Part shown: in pieces, positions 26,107 through 33,552 of the stretch
Layout of the letters: every line of letters starts with the position of its first letter
Numbering within the stretch: position 1 is the stretch's first letter
Origin: Gammaproteobacteria bacterium
Lineage (GTDB): Bacteria > Pseudomonadota > Gammaproteobacteria > Steroidobacterales > Steroidobacteraceae
Reading direction: 5' to 3'
Assembly (NCBI GenBank): GCA_021323735.1
Contig: JAJPKM010000012.1
Span: 1 to 47,405 of the forward strand
DNA length: 47,405 bases
Notes under the pieces: model-generated
Database searches by the model: none
Told to the model about the DNA's origin: nothing
What the model saw: the letters and a program-made list of their open reading frames with translations, nothing else
Translations under genes and position numbers: made by a program

Positions 26107-27324
26107 ATGTCACATCACCCTCGATCGCGTGCGCCCACACTGCGCTTCATCTTATTGTTAGGAGCGCGCGCATATGAACATTTCGAACGAAGTGAAGCTC
26201 TGGCACAAGGCGGCCCCCTGGCTTATCGCGGCGGCGACGACCCTCAGCCTGATCGTTATCCTCCACCACTAAGCTCCTCTGCTTTTATCACCACACCTTC
26301 TGAACTGCTGCCGCCCCTCGATCCCGGTGTCGCAACGGAAGTATCCATAGCTAACGTGAAGCGATTCCAAACTCCATCGACCTGGCGGGGCCGCTGGCAG
26401 CTGGTCAACAGCTTCATTCCCTATCTGCTTTTGTGGGTAGCGATGGTGTACGCGCTCGCGGTGTCGTATTGGATCATGCTGCCGGTTGCGATTCTCGCTG
26501 CCGGCTTTCTCGCGAGGATTTTCATTATCTTCCACGACTGCGGCCACGGCTCGTTCTTTCAGTCAAGACGCGCCAATCAAGTGGTCGGCAGCGTGGCCGG
26601 GCTCCTGAATTTAACCCCGTATCGCCACTGGCGCTGGCAGCACGCGGTGCATCATGGGACCTCCGGGGATCTCGACCGGCGCGGATCGGGGGATATCTGG
26701 ACGCTGACGGTGCAGGAATATCTCGAGAGCAATCGCTGGAGGCGTGTGGCGTATCGCCTGGCGCGCAATCCCTTCGTATTGTTCGTGATCGCGCCGCTGT
26801 ATATCTTTGTCGTACATCATCGATTTGCGTCGGCGAACGCGCCGCCGCGCGAACGTCTGTCGGTGCGACGCACGAACCTGGCATTGCTCGCAGTTACCGC
26901 CCTGATGAGTATCGTCATGGGGCTAAGAACCTTCTTATTGATCCAGTTGACCGTGTCGGCGTTTGCCGGAGCGTTGGGCGTGTGGCTCTTCTACGTGCAA
27001 CACCAATTTGAGGGAGCGCACTGGGCTCGAGGTAAGGAGTGGGACCACACCAGCGCGGCGCTGCGGGGCAGTTCCTTCTATAAGCTCCCCATAATCCTGC
27101 AGTGGTTTACCGGCAATATTGGCTTTCATCATATTCATCACTTGAGTCCGCGCATTGCGAATTACCATCTCGAGCGCTGTCATGACGCAGACCCGTACTT
27201 CGAGAAAATCAAACCTGTCACGCTGCTGGCGAGCTTCAAATCGCTAACCTATCGACTCTGGGACGAGCAGCGGCGGCGATTCGTGGGATTTCGCCATTTG
27301 AGGGCGGAAGCGATGTCGACTTAG
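26107..27324 (+). CDS. membrane fatty acid desaturase (delta-12/omega-6 type); start uncertain
   Basis: An integral-membrane diiron desaturase. The histidine boxes are visible in order: HDCGHGS, HHGTSGD (in HAVHHGTSGDLDRRGSGDIW), and HHIHHLSP, together with QHQFEGAHW. This set is typical of bacterial desaturases that place a second double bond in acyl chains, used to adjust membrane fluidity. Coding character is clear from about 26280 onward. The frame upstream is open to 25822 but an unrelated small ORF (26174-26272) overlaps it. The given ATG is only the nearest; GTG 26356 is an alternative (322 residues), but sequence homologous in look begins before it. A non-canonical start or a frameshift is possible. 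Confidence 0.8.
   Translation: MSHHPRSRAPTLRFILLLGARAYEHFERSEALAQGGPLAYRGGDDPQPDRYPPPLSSSAFITTPSELLPPLDPGVATEVSIANVKRFQTPSTWRGRWQLVNSFIPYLLLWVAMVYALAVSYWIMLPVAILAAGFLARIFIIFHDCGHGSFFQSRRANQVVGSVAGLLNLTPYRHWRWQHAVHHGTSGDLDRRGSGDIWTLTVQEYLESNRWRRVAYRLARNPFVLFVIAPLYIFVVHHRFASANAPPRERLSVRRTNLALLAVTALMSIVMGLRTFLLIQLTVSAFAGALGVWLFYVQHQFEGAHWARGKEWDHTSAALRGSSFYKLPIILQWFTGNIGFHHIHHLSPRIANYHLERCHDADPYFEKIKPVTLLASFKSLTYRLWDEQRRRFVGFRHLRAEAMST
26174..26272 (+). CDS. candidate 32-residue single-span membrane peptide
   Basis: ATG preceded by TTAGGAG about 9 nt upstream, coding a 32-residue peptide: MNISNEVKLWHKAAPW, then a hydrophobic span LIAAATTLSLIVILHH and TAA. The arrangement (polar N-terminus, one membrane helix) fits a small membrane protein. 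It ends just before the recognisable desaturase sequence and is in a different frame from it, so it may be coupled to the desaturase. No family is recognised. Confidence 0.5.
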   Translation: MNISNEVKLWHKAAPWLIAAATTLSLIVILHH

Positions 27325-27419
27325 CGATTGACGATGGGATTCACGCCAGTGCGCCGGTGGCGGTCCATCTTGTGCTGGAAACGCTGTTCATCGTCGCGTG
27401 GATTACGGATGGCACTCAT
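27321..27419 (-). CDS. candidate 32-residue hydrophilic ORF
   Basis: A minus-strand ATG to TAA frame giving a highly polar, basic peptide (MSAIRNPRDDEQRFQHKMDR and a tail ending PIVNR). The stop overlaps the desaturase stop. The ribosome site is weak (GAAGCG). No other gene occupies 27325-27481. In GC-rich DNA such a frame can occur by chance, so this is a weak call. Confidence 0.25.
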   Translation of the reverse strand: MSAIRNPRDDEQRFQHKMDRHRRTGVNPIVNR

Positions 27420-27481
27420 TCGCTTCGGGTTTTCCCGCAATGGATTTTGAGGTACCCCGCACTTAAGAGCGACATATCCCT

Positions 27482-27796
27482 ATGGCTGAGTGCTCTGATG
27501 GATCGAGTTTCGTCTTGAGTGCGCCACCGAACCGACAGCGTGCCAAAGCATCAGGCAGCATCGACAATGCAATGCAGGACCTCTTGCAACAGCTTGACCT
27601 CGATGGCTATCGCACAGCGCTATTGCTTGTTGCGCGCACCGAGCTCGAGCGCTTACGGCAACAGCGTTCGGCAGGTACTGACGTGGAAAGACGCAAAACC
27701 CCATTCGTCGCGTCCCCCGCAGATGGAGCGACCTCACCAGAAGTGGCATCTGCAGGTCCCCCTTACAGCGGCCCGCGTGCGGTGTGTCGCGAATGA
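27482..27796 (+). CDS. hypothetical protein
   Basis: A 104-residue frame with no family I recognise. The middle (MQDLLQQLDLDGYRTALLLVARTELERLRQQ, given here as two parts of one helical stretch around residues 31-60) looks like a real amphipathic helix, while both ends are Ser/Pro-rich. The start is unclear; ATG 27482 has no good ribosome site and the in-frame ATG at 27572 is an alternative. Its stop overlaps the next gene as ATGA, which favours a true two-gene unit. Confidence 0.45.
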   Translation: MAECSDGSSFVLSAPPNRQRAKASGSIDNAMQDLLQQLDLDGYRTALLLVARTELERLRQQRSAGTDVERRKTPFVASPADGATSPEVASAGPPYSGPRAVCRE

Positions 27797-28143
27797 ATGC
27801 CGACAAGTCCGCGCCGGTCGAGTACAAAGGGATGCTCGAGCACGTCGATCAAGACTTGGAGCTAGACTTTATCAGGGAGTTTTCTACGGCCGGGGAGTTG
27901 CTGAACCTGAGCGTCGACAACCGCCGTGAGCGCATCCGGGTGGCTATCTATACCCAAAAGTTGCCACACATGCTATTTCGCGACGGTCCGATGACCTATG
28001 CGGAAGCCTACGCAGAATGCTTTGGACGGCCGCTCGAGATGCGCCGCACTGTCAGGCATCAACCGCAACCAGAGGCGACGGAGTCACCAGCAAGCGAAAT
28101 TGTATCGGCGCCGGAGATATCGCTTTCACGGGTCGGCTACTGA
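27793..28143 (+). CDS. hypothetical protein
   Basis: A 116-residue, soluble, mostly acidic protein of unknown function. The core (VDQDLELDFIREFSTAGELL, NRRERIRVAIYTQKLPHMLF, MTYAEAYAECFGRPLEMRR) has mixed helix and strand character and looks like a conserved domain; the last 35 residues are Pro/Glu-rich. The ATG overlaps the stop of the preceding gene. It converges on the RsbRD-N-type gene at 46 bp. Confidence 0.55.
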   Translation: MNADKSAPVEYKGMLEHVDQDLELDFIREFSTAGELLNLSVDNRRERIRVAIYTQKLPHMLFRDGPMTYAEAYAECFGRPLEMRRTVRHQPQPEATESPASEIVSAPEISLSRVGY

Positions 28144-28189
28144 AGCGCACAGCCCGCGCACGGGGCACCAAGACGTGCTCCCGACAAAC

Positions 28190-28858
28190 CTAGGCAGACA
28201 CTGTCTTGGCGCTTGGCGATGCGAGACGAATCTCCGGCAGCCTACGGTTAGTAAGGGAGCGTAGTTCCTCTAGAGCATGAGCAAGCAGTGTGCCGGTCGC
28301 CCCGCTTATTCCTATATTGCCAGTCTTGAGTGCAGCGAGTGACTGGATGGAGATATCGATCAGCCGCTCGTGTTCGGCGGCATAAACAACTAGGCGTTGT
28401 TGCAAGGTCTCCGCTTGGCGATCCATCGAGGTCTGGCGGATAGACCCAAACGATGTGACTGCGTCCGCAATCGCGTTATCGAGACAACGGTTCAGGGTGC
28501 GAAACTCGTCGGTGGAAATGGGCACGTCCTGTTCGACCGCCAACGCCGTAACGCATTGGCATACATCCCCGTAGTCGTGCACCACTTGGTCGACGCTAAA
28601 GCCTCGACGCAGCAATTCCGCGCCGTGTAAGGCTGCGGCGCGACCGATCTCCGTAGGCGCCGGTGCCGGCTCTGATTCGACACCCCGGGCGTCGGTGTTT
28701 TGCTCGACTCGAAGGGTTTCGACAAGCTGCTGCAGGAATAGCGGCACGCCATGATCTATCGTTGCCGGGGTTGCAGTGGGCTCGAACCTTTGGGCGACCT
28801 TTTCCCGGCAACGACTGATTAGTAGCTGACGATTAGATGTCAAAAATTCGTGGAGCAT
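28190..28858 (-). CDS. RsbRD N-terminal-like sensor domain protein without kinase
   Basis: A 222-residue protein. Residues about 1-150 resemble the RsbRD_N sensor-type helical domain that often precedes histidine kinase modules: MLHEFLTSNRQLLISRCREK, HGVPLFLQQLVETLR, HGAELLRRGFSVDQVVHDYG. The rest is helical and ends SLTNRRLPEIRL; the HisKA/HATPase module found in many relatives is absent. It may be a partner that senses a signal for another protein, or a truncated kinase. I chose ATG 28858 because family members start MLxEFL; ATG 28909 is in frame. It follows the GGDEF gene by 66 bp and may be cotranscribed. Confidence 0.65.
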   Translation of the reverse strand: MLHEFLTSNRQLLISRCREKVAQRFEPTATPATIDHGVPLFLQQLVETLRVEQNTDARGVESEPAPAPTEIGRAAALHGAELLRRGFSVDQVVHDYGDVCQCVTALAVEQDVPISTDEFRTLNRCLDNAIADAVTSFGSIRQTSMDRQAETLQQRLVVYAAEHERLIDISIQSLAALKTGNIGISGATGTLLAHALEELRSLTNRRLPEIRLASPSAKTVSA

Positions 28859-28892
28859 CTTGCAAGGGTATTCCGCTTGAGACGGACCTGTC

Positions 28893-28908
28893 TGTACGAA
28901 ACCGTACA
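28893..28908. promoter_or_regulatory. inverted repeat upstream of the RsbRD-N-type gene
   Basis: TGTACG-AAAC-CGTACA has perfect 6-bp arms, between the GGDEF stop and the chosen start of the RsbRD-N-type gene. It could be an operator or small hairpin; no promoter is evident. Confidence 0.35.
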
Positions 28909-28924
28909 TGAACCATGCTGAATT

Positions 28925-29731
28925 CTATTGTGCAAATGCAAACCCGGATTTGCTCGCTTTGGCGCCATACATGGCTTCGTCCGCGCGGTTGATCAAAGCA
29001 GCCGCACTGGCGCCGTCTTTCGGGAACACCGAGATTCCAATGCTGGCCTCAAGACATGGACTGATCGTGACATCACCTACACGCAGGCAACATGGCGCTT
29101 GAATTGCCTTGAGAATCTTCGCCGCAATCATCGCAATTTCGTCGTGCTCATGAAGCTGAGTCAGCACGCATAGAAATTCGTCGCCCCCAAAACGGCTGAT
29201 CGTATCGTCGTCGCGCGTAACGTGCTTGAGCCGCATTGCAACCGTCTGCAGTACAGCGTCGCCTGTCTGATGGCCATACGTATCGTTGATGCTCTTGAAT
29301 TTGTCCAGATCCACGAACATGACAGCAAGATTCCACCGATGCCGTCTCGCCTGCGCAATTCCATGTTCGAGCCGATCGCCGAATAGCACGCGATTCGGCA
29401 GGGCCGTCAACTTGTCATGCAAGGCGGCATTGCGAGAACCTGACTCTTGTTCGAACGCTGCGGCCAATCGATGATCGACCATGGTCCGATCTCTGATTGC
29501 AATTTGCAGCGCCTGATTCACCGCCGTGAGCTCTTCCGACGCATCCTGCATTTGCTTTACCACGGCCGAACTATTGTCGGCAGCGCTTTTCACCCCCGGC
29601 AGTGGGTCGCTGCTGGCAAGTGCGTGCGCAATATCGGCATTGACCGAAGATAGCTCTTCGGTTGATTGCTTTATGCGCATATTTATTTGCTCGCTCTTCA
29701 CAAGCACTTCGGTGAGGAGTTCACCCGACAC
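28925..29731 (-). CDS. diguanylate cyclase (GGDEF) with N-terminal coiled coil
   Basis: A 268-residue protein: residues 1-100 are a heptad-like helical region, and a GGDEF domain covers about 105-265. The active site RFGGDEF is intact, with an I-site RDDD five residues before, so it should make c-di-GMP under product inhibition. The GTP-handling segments DKLTALPNR and DLDKFKSINDTYGHQTGD are present. The start is GTG at 29731; the frame stays open for a few codons upstream in the same coiled-coil style, so an N-terminal part could be missing. No membrane segment is seen. Confidence 0.88.
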   Translation of the reverse strand: MSGELLTEVLVKSEQINMRIKQSTEELSSVNADIAHALASSDPLPGVKSAADNSSAVVKQMQDASEELTAVNQALQIAIRDRTMVDHRLAAAFEQESGSRNAALHDKLTALPNRVLFGDRLEHGIAQARRHRWNLAVMFVDLDKFKSINDTYGHQTGDAVLQTVAMRLKHVTRDDDTISRFGGDEFLCVLTQLHEHDEIAMIAAKILKAIQAPCCLRVGDVTISPCLEASIGISVFPKDGASAAALINRADEAMYGAKASKSGFAFAQ

Positions 29732-29974
29732 GGTTTGGAGTTCCGCGTTCAGATTTGATCGTCATTTAATGTCCAGGTGCCGGTGACGCCATAGCCCAGA
29801 AACTTCAAGGTCCGAGATCTCGCCAGCAGGTCACCAAGCTATCTACCCCGCATTATCCGCTTGCCCGGCATTCCGTTCCGTGCCTTAACGTACATAAGCA
29901 GCTAAATACAGGAGGAGCAATCCAGGTTCTTTCGCTTACGGCTGACGGAAGACGGTCATCCCGACTGTATCGTT

Positions 29975-30394
29975 TTATTCGCTTTCAGCAAACGGATCAA
30001 AAACCTTGATTCCCGGCCTCTGGAAATCTTTCACGTTCCCGGTGGCGATCGTAAGATTATGGCGGCGCGCGATCGCAGCGATGTAGCTGTCTTCGACCGG
30101 CATGGGCTTGCCTGCGGTCTGTAGTTCGTATTGCTGGTCCGCCCACACATGCGCAACCGATACGTTGAATCCAAGAATCCGTCCGTGCATCGCTTCGACC
30201 AATTCCGTCAACCATTTCTGCAACAGCACTCGCTGTTTTCCCCGCTTGGTGCGCACCCAAAACGCCAGTTGAGCGATGACGATTGAGCTGGTGTAGCACT
30301 GCTGTTGATGCCTTTCGAGCCACGTGATGACACGCGCATTGCCTGCTTTTTTCGCGGGTTGGCTTAAAACGTCCGAATCGAGTAGCCAGCTCAC
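29975..30394 (-). CDS. vapC: VapC-like PIN-domain toxin
   Basis: A 139-residue PIN-domain protein, presumably an RNase toxin. The first aspartate (D6 in LLDSDVL), the late ED102SYIAAIA and TGNVKDF (N120, D123) are present. The glutamate that usually follows in the second helix is replaced by Q42 (IVIAQLAFW). GTG at 30394 overlaps the antitoxin stop as GTGA, so the pair is translationally coupled. Function of the Gln variant is uncertain. Confidence 0.85.
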   Translation of the reverse strand: MSWLLDSDVLSQPAKKAGNARVITWLERHQQQCYTSSIVIAQLAFWVRTKRGKQRVLLQKWLTELVEAMHGRILGFNVSVAHVWADQQYELQTAGKPMPVEDSYIAAIARRHNLTIATGNVKDFQRPGIKVFDPFAESE

Positions 30395-30618
30395 AGCTCG
30401 AGTCGTTTGGGCATCTCGCTGCGCCGCGGTGGGAGATCGTCCATTTTCACAGGGCAGGCCTTGAGCACATTCAACCAATCCGCATTCTTGGCGATGCGGC
30501 GGAAAACCACTGTGTCCTCCTCAGGGTCAAACTCCGCTTGGAAGTGGTCGCCCGGTTGAGCGGGTATGAGACTCGCCGGGAGCGTCAGGCGTCGTTTGGC
30601 ATCGAGGGTTAGGATCAT
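30391..30618 (-). CDS. vapB: AbrB/SpoVT-type antitoxin of the VapBC-like pair
   Basis: A 75-residue protein. The N-terminal MILTLDAKRRLTLPASLIPA is a swapped-hairpin AbrB DNA-binding half, and the C-terminal helix and tail would wrap the toxin. Antitoxins of this kind bind the toxin and autorepress the operon. The operator-like dyad at 30621-30635 lies directly before the ATG. Confidence 0.85.
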   Translation of the reverse strand: MILTLDAKRRLTLPASLIPAQPGDHFQAEFDPEEDTVVFRRIAKNADWLNVLKACPVKMDDLPPRRSEMPKRLEL

Positions 30619-30620
30619 CT

Positions 30621-30653
30621 GTGGGATTATCCCACTAGGGCTGAGATTGTCAA
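30621..30653 (-). promoter_or_regulatory. vapBC promoter with overlapping operator
   Basis: On the minus strand TTGACA (30648-30653) and GATAAT (30626-30631) are separated by 16 bp. A dyad GTGGGA-TAA-TCCCAC (30621-30635) covers the -10 and the likely start site. Only 7 nt separate the -10 from the ATG at 30618, so the message should be leaderless. The dyad is a natural binding site for the VapBC complex. Confidence 0.65.
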
Positions 30654-30694
30654 TGCGCGAGCCCTCGGGACGCAGGCGCGGGCGCTTTTCTTCG

Positions 30695-32152
30695 CTATTT
30701 ACGCCACAAAGTCGGCGTAAATAGCACCAGGATGGTGAATACCTCGAGCCGGCCGAGCAGCATCGCGGCCGAACAAACCCAGGTCTGGAAATCGTTCAAC
30801 ACGCCGTAGTTGCTACCCGGGCCCACCAAGCCCAAACCGGGGCCGGCGTTGTTGATGCAGGCGATGACCGCGGAGAACGAGGTCATGAAATCCAGGCCGC
30901 TCGCCAGCTGCAGGAAGATCAGCATGACGATGCTCATGAAGTATAGGAATACGAACGCCAACACGGCGAATACCACGCGGTTGGCAATGACCGTTCCGCC
31001 GACCTTGAGCGGTCGCACCATGTTCGGATGTACCAGCTGGTTGAGTTCGCGATTCGCCTGCTTGGCGAGTACCAGCGTGCGTATCATCTTGATGCCGCCG
31101 CCGGTGGATCCGGAACTCGCCACGATGCAGCTCAAGAACATCATCCACATGGGCGCAAAGATCGGCCAGCGTGAATAGTCCTGAGTGTGAAGCCCGCTGT
31201 CGACGGCAATGGAGACCAGGTTGAACGTGGTGTCGCGCAGCGCGGTGGGGAGACTCGTGTAGGTTCCCTTGAAGTACAGGAACAGCGATACGCCGATACA
31301 GCTTCCGGCCAGCACTCCTAGGATCGCCTTGGCCTCGGCGTCGCGAAAGTATGCCGTCACGCCGCGCTGGCTCCAGGCGAGAAAATGCGTCGCGAAATTC
31401 AACGCCGCCAGTATCGAGAACGCGGTCAGCACCAGCTCGATCGGCAGCGAATTGAAATGGCCGATGCTGGCGTCGTAAGTCGAGAATCCGCCCAAGGAAA
31501 GCGCCGAGAACCCGTGACACACCGCGTCGAACCAGTTCATCCCCGCGAAGCGCAGCGAAACGATGCAGGCCGCCGTCAGTCCCGTATACACAGCCCAGAG
31601 AAGTTTCGCGGTTTGGCCGATGCGCGGCGTGAGCTTGCTGTCCTTCATGGGGCCGGGCATCTCGGCACGGTAAATCTGCATGCCGCCGACGCCGAGCATG
31701 GGCAGGATCGCCACGGCCAGCACGATGATGCCCATGCCGCCGAGCCAGCTCAGGAGATGCCGCCACAGATTGATCGATCGCGGCAGGAACTCGAGCCCCG
31801 AGATAACCGTGCCGCCCGTGGTAGTGAGGCCCGATGCTGCCTCGAAGTAGGCCTGCGTGAAATTGATAGGCAGGTAGTGCCACAGCGGGAACCCCGCCAC
31901 CGCGGGCAAGGCCACCCAGGTCAAGGCCACCAGCATCAAGCCGTCGCGGGTCTTGAGTTCTCGCTTGAAGCGGCGTGTACCGAGCCACAGCAGCGCGCCG
32001 AGCACGAATGTCGCCAGCGCGGAGATGACGAAAGACCAGAGCGCGGGATCCAGCTCCCACAGCGCCATGACCAGCGGCGCGAACATGGTCACGGAAAACA
32101 CCATCATGACGAGGGCGAATATATTCGCGACCGGCAGTAATATGTCTTTCAC
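30695..32152 (-). CDS. trkH: Trk potassium uptake protein TrkH
   Basis: A 485-residue inner-membrane channel-like subunit for K+ uptake, with four P-loop repeats. The selectivity-filter glycines are visible in ASGLTTTGGT, ALSLGGFST, SSGSTGGGIK and NNAGPGLGLVGP. Length and order are canonical. It overlaps trkA by 4 nt (ATGA) and is the second gene of the operon. Confidence 0.96.
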   Translation of the reverse strand: MKDILLPVANIFALVMMVFSVTMFAPLVMALWELDPALWSFVISALATFVLGALLWLGTRRFKRELKTRDGLMLVALTWVALPAVAGFPLWHYLPINFTQAYFEAASGLTTTGGTVISGLEFLPRSINLWRHLLSWLGGMGIIVLAVAILPMLGVGGMQIYRAEMPGPMKDSKLTPRIGQTAKLLWAVYTGLTAACIVSLRFAGMNWFDAVCHGFSALSLGGFSTYDASIGHFNSLPIELVLTAFSILAALNFATHFLAWSQRGVTAYFRDAEAKAILGVLAGSCIGVSLFLYFKGTYTSLPTALRDTTFNLVSIAVDSGLHTQDYSRWPIFAPMWMMFLSCIVASSGSTGGGIKMIRTLVLAKQANRELNQLVHPNMVRPLKVGGTVIANRVVFAVLAFVFLYFMSIVMLIFLQLASGLDFMTSFSAVIACINNAGPGLGLVGPGSNYGVLNDFQTWVCSAAMLLGRLEVFTILVLFTPTLWRK

Positions 32153-33525
32153 AAGAAAGAGGCGGAGCCTTGGAACAGCTTTTCGACCGCCTCGATGTGG
32201 CGGCGATCGGTCAGGAACAGGATCAAGTGATCGTCCGGCTGAACCGTGGTGTCGTGGTGCGCGATGATGACATCCTCGCCCCGCACCACCGCGCCCAAGG
32301 TCGTGCCCTCGGGAAGCGAAATGTCCTCGATGCGCCGGCCGATGACCTTGGAGCTGTCGGCATCGCCGTGCACCACCACCTCGAGCGCCTCGGCGGCGCC
32401 CCGGCGCAGCGAATGTACGCGCACCACATCGCCGCGGCGCACATGGGCGAGCAGCGAACCGATGGTGACGGTCTGCGGCGATATCGCTACATCGATCGAG
32501 CCGCTTTCGATGAGTTCGGCATAGGAGGGCTTGTTGATCAGTGCCATGACCTTGTGCGCGCCCAGGCGCTTGGCCAGCATGGCCGATAGGATATTCGCCT
32601 CCTCGGAATTGGTCAGCGCGGCAAAAACATCAGCGCTGTCGATGTTCTCCTCTAGCAGCAGTTCCTCATCGGCGGCATCGCCGTGCAGCACCGTGGTGCT
32701 TGTCAGCTGTTCGGAAACGCGCCGCGCGCGTTTGCCGTCGCGCTCGATGAGCTTGACCTGGTTCTTGCTTTCCAGCTCGCCGGCGAGCCGCAGCCCGATG
32801 TTGCCGCCGCCGGCGATGACCACGCGGCGCGCCGGCGCCTCTTCGCGGCGCAACTCTTTCATGACGACGCGGATGTCGTCGCGCGCCGCCAGGAAGAAAA
32901 CTTCATCGCCGTCCTCAATCACCGTGGTGCCCTCGGGCTTGACGCTCTTGCCTGCGCGATAGATGGCGGCGACCCGCGCATCCGCGGAAGGGATGTGCTT
33001 GCGCAGCGTGCTCAAGGCCTGCCCCACCAGGGGGCCACCCTGCAATGCGCGGATGCCCACCAAGCGCACCCGGCCGTCGGCGAAATCCAGCACCTGCAGC
33101 GCGCCCGGATAGCGGATCAGGCGCGCCACGTACTCCGTGACCAATTGTTCGGGGCTGATCCAGAGGTCCACCGCGATCCCGTTCTCGCCGAACAGCTTGT
33201 CTCTTTCGGTATAGTCGGCGGAGCGCACCCGCGCAATCTTCTTGGGTGTCCGATACAGCGTCCAGGCCACCTGGCAGGCCAGCATGTTGACTTCGTCGCT
33301 GTTGGTGAGCGCCACCAGAATATCGGCGCTGGCGATCCCGGCGGCTTCGAGAATGCGCGGACTGGACGCGTTGCCGTTCACCGTGCGAATGTCCAGGCGA
33401 TCCTGCAGGTCCCGCAGAATATCCTCATCCTGGTCGATGACGGTCACGTCGTTCGCCTCCTCGCGAGAGAGGTGATACGCCGCCGTGCGGCCCACTTGTC
33501 CGGCACCTAAAATAATGATTTTCAC
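32149..33525 (-). CDS. trkA: Trk system regulatory subunit TrkA
   Basis: A 458-residue cytosolic NAD-binding subunit that gates TrkH. It has two RCK halves, each TrkA-N plus TrkA-C: the first begins MKIIILGAGQVGRTAAYHL and the second VVIAGGGNIGLRLAGEL at about residue 233, each with the Rossmann GxGxxG. It precedes and overlaps trkH; start ATG 33525. Confidence 0.96.
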   Translation of the reverse strand: MKIIILGAGQVGRTAAYHLSREEANDVTVIDQDEDILRDLQDRLDIRTVNGNASSPRILEAAGIASADILVALTNSDEVNMLACQVAWTLYRTPKKIARVRSADYTERDKLFGENGIAVDLWISPEQLVTEYVARLIRYPGALQVLDFADGRVRLVGIRALQGGPLVGQALSTLRKHIPSADARVAAIYRAGKSVKPEGTTVIEDGDEVFFLAARDDIRVVMKELRREEAPARRVVIAGGGNIGLRLAGELESKNQVKLIERDGKRARRVSEQLTSTTVLHGDAADEELLLEENIDSADVFAALTNSEEANILSAMLAKRLGAHKVMALINKPSYAELIESGSIDVAISPQTVTIGSLLAHVRRGDVVRVHSLRRGAAEALEVVVHGDADSSKVIGRRIEDISLPEGTTLGAVVRGEDVIIAHHDTTVQPDDHLILFLTDRRHIEAVEKLFQGSASFL

Positions 33526-33552
33526 GGTCAGGAGCCCGTCAAAGTATTCCCA

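Noticed and set aside
29732-29974. Gene remnant between the GGDEF gene and vapC
   Set aside because: A minus-strand frame of about 27 codons (ending TWTLNDDQI) looks slightly protein-like but has no start or recognisable family; too short to call.
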